From assembly GCF_030704205.1 (NCBI RefSeq), contig NZ_CP131913.1, positions 806,001-870,000 of the forward strand: a stretch of 64,000 nucleotides of DNA, read 5' to 3'. Made by a program: the position numbers and the translations under genes. The DNA comes from Halomonas alkalicola. Lineage in GTDB: Bacteria > Pseudomonadota > Gammaproteobacteria > Pseudomonadales > Halomonadaceae. Position 1 is the stretch's first letter. Every line of letters starts with the position of its first letter. Of the stretch, positions 60,870 to 64,000 are shown piece by piece. A model generated the notes under the pieces. The model was not told where the DNA came from and ran no database searches. It saw only the letters and a list, made by a program, of their open reading frames with translations.

Positions 60870-61781
60870 TCAGGTCAGCCAGATGCGCGGAATCTGGGCC
60901 TCGAGGCCCAGCAGCCGCGGGCGCAGCACGCGCCAGGCGGCCTCGCAGAGCGCCCAGGCCTCGCGGCGCTCATCGCCCAGGTAGCGCAGCAGCAGCACGC
61001 CGTGGCGCAGGGTCACCGCCCAGCGCGGCGAGGCGGGAAGCGCGTCGCGCAGCGCCTCGATGGCCTCGGGTTCGTCGTCGAGGCCCACCGCCCAGAGGGT
61101 CGCCTGGACGCTGGCGCCCCCCTGCCCCCAGCGCCCCGTGAAGCGCGGGTGGGTGGGGTCCAGCGGCTGGCGCTCCAGCCACAGGGGCCTGCCGTCGCGG
61201 GTGAGGCGAAAGCGCTGTTCGAGGCGCCCCGAGCGATAGGGCAGCGCGCTTGCCGGGCGCCCCAGGGCCAGCACCTCCCATCCCAGGCAACGGGCGGTGC
61301 CGGAAAGGTCGATCCGGGTGCTCTGCTCCCCCCGGGAGCCGTCGAAGGCGATGGTTTCCTGGGGCAGCCACTCCAGGCTGCCGCCGTCGTCGACCGCGAG
61401 GTGGGTGGCCTGGCGCCAGGCCACCCCGTGGCTGTCGGCGCGATAGAGCTTGTTGGCCGCAGGCGTGGTGAGCAGCGCCTGGGCGCCCGCCTCGACCCGC
61501 GCCGAGATCGTCAGCGCATCGCCGCTGACCAGCCCCCCCGGCGGGTGCAGCAGGTAGAGGTGGCAGACGCCCGCAGGCCCCTCCGGATAGAAGGGGCGCT
61601 GCACCCGCAGCGGCCCGCAATGGCGCGCCCGGGTCAGCCGCGTCGCCCCGCCCCGCGCGGCGAAACGCAACTCAAGCGTCGCCTCCCAGCGCCGCTCGGC
61701 ATCGAAGCGGTGGCCGGATGCCGGCGGCGGGGGGGCAAGGGTAGGCTCGAAGGCAGTCATGGGCGGCTCGTGCGGTGGCAT
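60870..61781 (-). CDS. ureD: Urease accessory protein UreD
   Basis: About 303 aa. Family blocks: [20 protein letters not shown] (~40), [37 protein letters not shown] and [13 protein letters not shown]. It scaffolds the UreD-UreF-UreG complex on apo-urease. Starts at 61844, 61781 or 61760 are possible; none has a clear ribosome site, and 61781 leaves room for a leader. First gene of ureDABCEFG. Confidence 0.9.
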   Translation of the reverse strand: MPPHEPPMTAFEPTLAPPPPASGHRFDAERRWEATLELRFAARGGATRLTRARHCGPLRVQRPFYPEGPAGVCHLYLLHPPGGLVSGDALTISARVEAGAQALLTTPAANKLYRADSHGVAWRQATHLAVDDGGSLEWLPQETIAFDGSRGEQSTRIDLSGTARCLGWEVLALGRPASALPYRSGRLEQRFRLTRDGRPLWLERQPLDPTHPRFTGRWGQGGASVQATLWAVGLDDEPEAIEALRDALPASPRWAVTLRHGVLLLRYLGDERREAWALCEAAWRVLRPRLLGLEAQIPRIWLT

Positions 61782-61860
61782 CTCTGACCAGTCTTCAGCA
61801 AGGGGCGTACCAGAATGGGGAGAGGGATATATTTCCCTTATCATTCATAAAGTTGAGATG

Positions 61861-61876
61861 AATGCCGGTGCCAGGC
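61861..61876 (-). promoter_or_regulatory. Weak sigma-54-like promoter candidate upstream of ureD
   Basis: On the minus strand TGGCACCGGCATTCAT resembles a sigma-54 -24 element (TGGCAC), but the -12 part reads TTCAT where TTGCA is preferred. It lies 80 bases before the chosen ureD start. Nitrogen control of urease would make sense, but the match is imperfect. Confidence 0.25.
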
Positions 61877-62017
61877 TGACGGCATGCACGCCCCCTCGCG
61901 GTGCATCAACGGAGGCCGCCGCGCACCTTGCGGGTGCAGGCGCACGGGCGGGCAGGCCAGAAAGGTGCAAGACTCTCTCGATTTCGACAGCCGGGCTGCC
62001 GCAGTGACGCATAACGA

Positions 62018-62130
62018 GGGGCGCTGGGGGCAAGCCGAAGAGGAGGTCCTATGCCAGGGATGGCATCGGTAGCGTACAGGGATGTATTCAGAGCGCCTCC
62101 TCGAAGGCTTGCCGACAGGTCAGCCCCGAG
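62018..62130 (+). repeat. Dispersed intergenic repeat, copy 3
   Basis: Third copy of the element at 3769-3897: GGGGCGCTGGGGGCAAGCC, GAAGAGGAGGTCCTATGCC, GGTAGCGTACAGGGATGTAT and AGAGCGCCTCCTCGAAGG. It is nearly identical to copy 1 over the middle 80 bases and lies between the ure and urt gene sets. The rest of 61845-62171 shows no gene. Confidence 0.85.
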
Positions 62131-62171
62131 TGATATAAGCCAGCTGTAACCGCCCGTCGTCGCTTCCGACC

Positions 62172-62870
62172 TTAGACGGTGAGGTGCTCCCTGATCAGCG
62201 CATCGGAGAGCTCGCCGATGGCCCCCTTGGCCACCGGCCGGCCGCGGTCCATGATCACGAAGCGGTCGGCGTACTTGCGGGCGAAGGGCAGCTTCTGCTC
62301 CACCAGCAGCACGCTGAGGCCGTCTTCCGCGATCAGCCTGCGGATCACCTCGCCGATCAGGGTGACGATATTGGGCTGGATGCCCTCCCCCGGCTCGTCG
62401 AGGATCAGCAGGCGCGGCTCGAGCACCAGCGCCCGGCCGATGGCCAGCTGCTGCTGCTGGCCACCGGAGAGATCGCCACCGCGACGGTGCTTCATCTCCC
62501 GAAGCACCGGGAAGAGCTCGTAGATGCGCTCGGGAATCGTCCTGCGGCCGTCGCCCCGGGCGGCGAGCCCGGTGCGCAGGTTCTCCTCCACGGTGAGCAG
62601 CGGAAAGATCTGGCGGCCCTGGGGCACGTAGCCGATGCCGAGCCGCGAGCGCTCCTCGACGCGCCGCCGGGTCAGCTCCACGTCGTCGGCGTAGCGGAGG
62701 CTGCCGGAGGCCACTTTTACCTCGCCCATGATCGCCTTCATCAGGGTGGTCTTGCCCACCCCGTTGCGGCCCATCACGCAGGTGCACTCCCCCGCGGGCA
62801 CCTCGAGGTCGAGATCCCAGAGGGTATGGCTCTCGCCGTAGTACTGGTTGAGCTTGTCGATCCTGAGCAT
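62172..62870 (-). CDS. urtE: Urea ABC transporter, ATP-binding protein UrtE
   Basis: 232 aa LivF-type ATPase. Walker A MGRNGVGKTTLMKA (~34), signature LSGGQQQQLAIGRAL (~137), Walker B LLILDEPGEGIQPNIV, the latter EGIQPNI being typical of UrtE. The ATG shares one base with the urtD stop (TGATG). Last gene of the transporter operon; repeat copy 3 follows. Confidence 0.94.
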   Translation of the reverse strand: MLRIDKLNQYYGESHTLWDLDLEVPAGECTCVMGRNGVGKTTLMKAIMGEVKVASGSLRYADDVELTRRRVEERSRLGIGYVPQGRQIFPLLTVEENLRTGLAARGDGRRTIPERIYELFPVLREMKHRRGGDLSGGQQQQLAIGRALVLEPRLLILDEPGEGIQPNIVTLIGEVIRRLIAEDGLSVLLVEQKLPFARKYADRFVIMDRGRPVAKGAIGELSDALIREHLTV

Positions 62871-63709
62871 CACGCCATCTCCTCGTCGGCCTCGGCCCCC
62901 AGGTAGACCTCGATCACCCTGGGGTCGCTGGCCACCTGGTCCATGGTCCCCTCGGCCAGCACGCTGCCCTGGTGGAGCACCGTCACCTGGCGGGCGATGG
63001 AGCGCACGAAGCCCATATCGTGCTCCACCACCACCACCGACTGCTTGCCGGCAAGCCCGGTCAGCAGCTCCGCGGTGCGCTCCATCTCCTGCTCGGTCAT
63101 GCCGGCCACCGGTTCGTCCACCAGCAGCAGGCGCGGCCGCTGCATCAGCAGCATGCCGATCTCCAGCCACTGCTTCTGGCCGTGGGAGAGGATGCCCGCC
63201 GGCCGGTCGCGCAGCGCGGTGAGGCCGATGGTGTCGAGCCCCTCCTCGATGCGGTCGCGCACCTCGCCGCTCATCCGTGCGGTCAGGGTCGGCAGGATGC
63301 GCTTGTCGGCGGCCATGGCCAGCTCCAGGTTCTCGAACACGCTGAGCGCCTCGAAGACCGTAGGCTTCTGGAACTTGCGGCCGATGCCGAGACTGGCGAT
63401 CTCCGGCTCGTTCATCGTCAGCAGGTCGTGGCGGCTGCCGAACCACACCGAGCCGGTGTCGGGGCGGGTCTTGCCGGTGATGATATCCATCATGGTGGTC
63501 TTGCCGGCGCCGTTGGGGCCAATGATGCAGCGCAGCTCGCCGTCGTCGATGGTCAGGTTGAGGTTGTCGATGGCCTTGAAGCCGTCGAAGCTCACCGTGA
63601 CGTCCTCCAGGTAGAGGATCGGGCCGTGGCGCACGTCCACCGGCGAGGCGGTCGGCACCAGGAAGTCGAAGACGCGATCGCGGTCGGCCAGGGATCTCAG
63701 GAAGCTCAT
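62870..63709 (-). CDS. urtD: Urea ABC transporter, ATP-binding protein UrtD
   Basis: 279 aa LivG-type ATPase. YLEDVTVSFDGFKAIDNLNL, Walker A GPNGAGKTTMMDII (~66), LSHGQKQWLEIGMLLMQRP (family-specific signature, ~173) and Walker B LLLVDEPVAGMTEQEME are visible. SHGQKQWLEIGM is characteristic of UrtD. It overlaps urtC by four bases and abuts urtE, so all three are co-translated. Confidence 0.94.
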   Translation of the reverse strand: MSFLRSLADRDRVFDFLVPTASPVDVRHGPILYLEDVTVSFDGFKAIDNLNLTIDDGELRCIIGPNGAGKTTMMDIITGKTRPDTGSVWFGSRHDLLTMNEPEIASLGIGRKFQKPTVFEALSVFENLELAMAADKRILPTLTARMSGEVRDRIEEGLDTIGLTALRDRPAGILSHGQKQWLEIGMLLMQRPRLLLVDEPVAGMTEQEMERTAELLTGLAGKQSVVVVEHDMGFVRSIARQVTVLHQGSVLAEGTMDQVASDPRVIEVYLGAEADEEMA

Positions 63710-64000
63710 GGGGTCACCTCCGAGCCGGTGGCGCTGTTTTCATTGCCGGACGCGCCGGCGTCATCGCCCGTTCGGCGACGCTTCAGGCGATAGGCGAGGA
63801 TCCCCGCCACGCCCCTGGGCAGGAAGACCGTGACCAGCACGAAGAGCCCGCCGAGGGCGAAGAGCCAGGCGTCGGGCATAGCGCCGGTGAAATAGGTCTT
63901 GGCGTAGTTGACGAGTATCGCCCCGATCACCGCCCCGTAGAGGGTCGCCCGGCCGCCGAGCGCCACCCAGAGCACGATCTCGATGGAGAAGAGCGGCGAG
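63706..64000 (-). CDS. urtC: Urea ABC transporter permease UrtC (C-terminal end only)
   Basis: The last ~98 codons enter from the window edge: SPLFSIEIVLWVALGGRATL, YGAVIGAILVNYAKTYFTGA, then a helix (WLFALGGLFVLVTVFLPRGV) and a charged tail. This is the end of LivM-type UrtC. urtA and urtB are presumably beyond the window. The transporter supplies urea to the urease encoded next to it. Confidence 0.9.
   Translation of the reverse strand, partial: SPLFSIEIVLWVALGGRATLYGAVIGAILVNYAKTYFTGAMPDAWLFALGGLFVLVTVFLPRGVAGILAYRLKRRRTGDDAGASGNENSATGSEVTP

Noticed and set aside
61906..62787. Open frame running through repeat copy 3 with a protein-like end resembling one opposite aguB
   Set aside because: The similarity is due to the shared DNA repeat, not to a protein domain; the repeats are intergenic.

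Overview
The window reads as a chromosomal segment of a moderately halophilic gammaproteobacterium, most likely Halomonas or a close relative. This is inferred from the high GC content, the gammaproteobacterial gene neighbourhoods (hda next to a perM-type permease, purMN, dcd-apbC), a phasin gene, a sodium-pumping oxaloacetate decarboxylase and a complete urea uptake and urease locus. No ribosomal RNA, CRISPR array or prophage is visible.

Layout. 1-2.5 kb: a GGDEF/EAL membrane protein (cut by the window edge) and a lipoprotein. 2.7-4.8 kb: agmatine-to-putrescine genes aguA and aguB, each followed by a copy of a dispersed ~125-bp repeat. 5-10.3 kb: a minus-strand nucleobase uptake and salvage cluster (purine permease, apt, gpt, ung, upp, uraA) behind a structured leader. 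10.4-14.5 kb: ribE, then metNIQ behind a SAM-II-type riboswitch and terminator, then the free methionine sulfoxide reductase gene. 14.6-14.8 kb: two identical tRNA-Val(GAC) genes.

14.9-34 kb is a central-carbon and glycerol block: gap divergent from pyk, then eno, gpmI, oadGAB, mgsA, a broken pgi remnant, tpiA, glpF, glpK, glpD, glpR and a second glpD. It would take glycerol to triose phosphates and on to pyruvate and oxaloacetate. GlpR-like half-sites (ATGTTCGA) recur upstream of glpF, glpR and the second glpD, and related half-sites lie between gap and pyk. The block is also full of reading-frame lesions in gpmI, oadA, oadB and glpK, with another in fumC at 34.6 kb. Some sit in homopolymers or dinucleotide repeats and may be sequencing errors. 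The glpK lesion looks like a real 10-bp deletion between short repeats.

34-49.9 kb: fumC divergent from a phasin gene across a long inverted repeat, a lipoprotein, hda-perM, purMN, dcd, apbC, a coiled-coil membrane protein, an operon with an S4 pseudouridine-synthase homologue that lacks the usual catalytic motif, a serine hydrolase, a YihY-family protein, a LapA-like protein and a phospholipase-D-fold protein. 50.2-53.4 kb: a nucleobase permease gene split by a 1.7-kb IS1380-type insertion sequence with a 5-bp target duplication; two palindromic operator-like sites lie upstream of it. 53.4-56.1 kb: ugpQ, an unrecognised gene and qor. 56.1-64 kb: ureDABCEFG and part of the urea ABC transporter (urtCDE), all on the minus strand. 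A palindromic mobile-type repeat sits between ureA and ureB; a diverged copy lies downstream of the second glpD.

The most notable non-coding signals are the SAM-II riboswitch with an extra stem and a visible terminator/antiterminator switch, the phased palindromic operators upstream of the IS-split permease, the long inverted repeats at gap/pyk and fumC/phasin, and two families of dispersed repeats. I found no convincing wholly new system.
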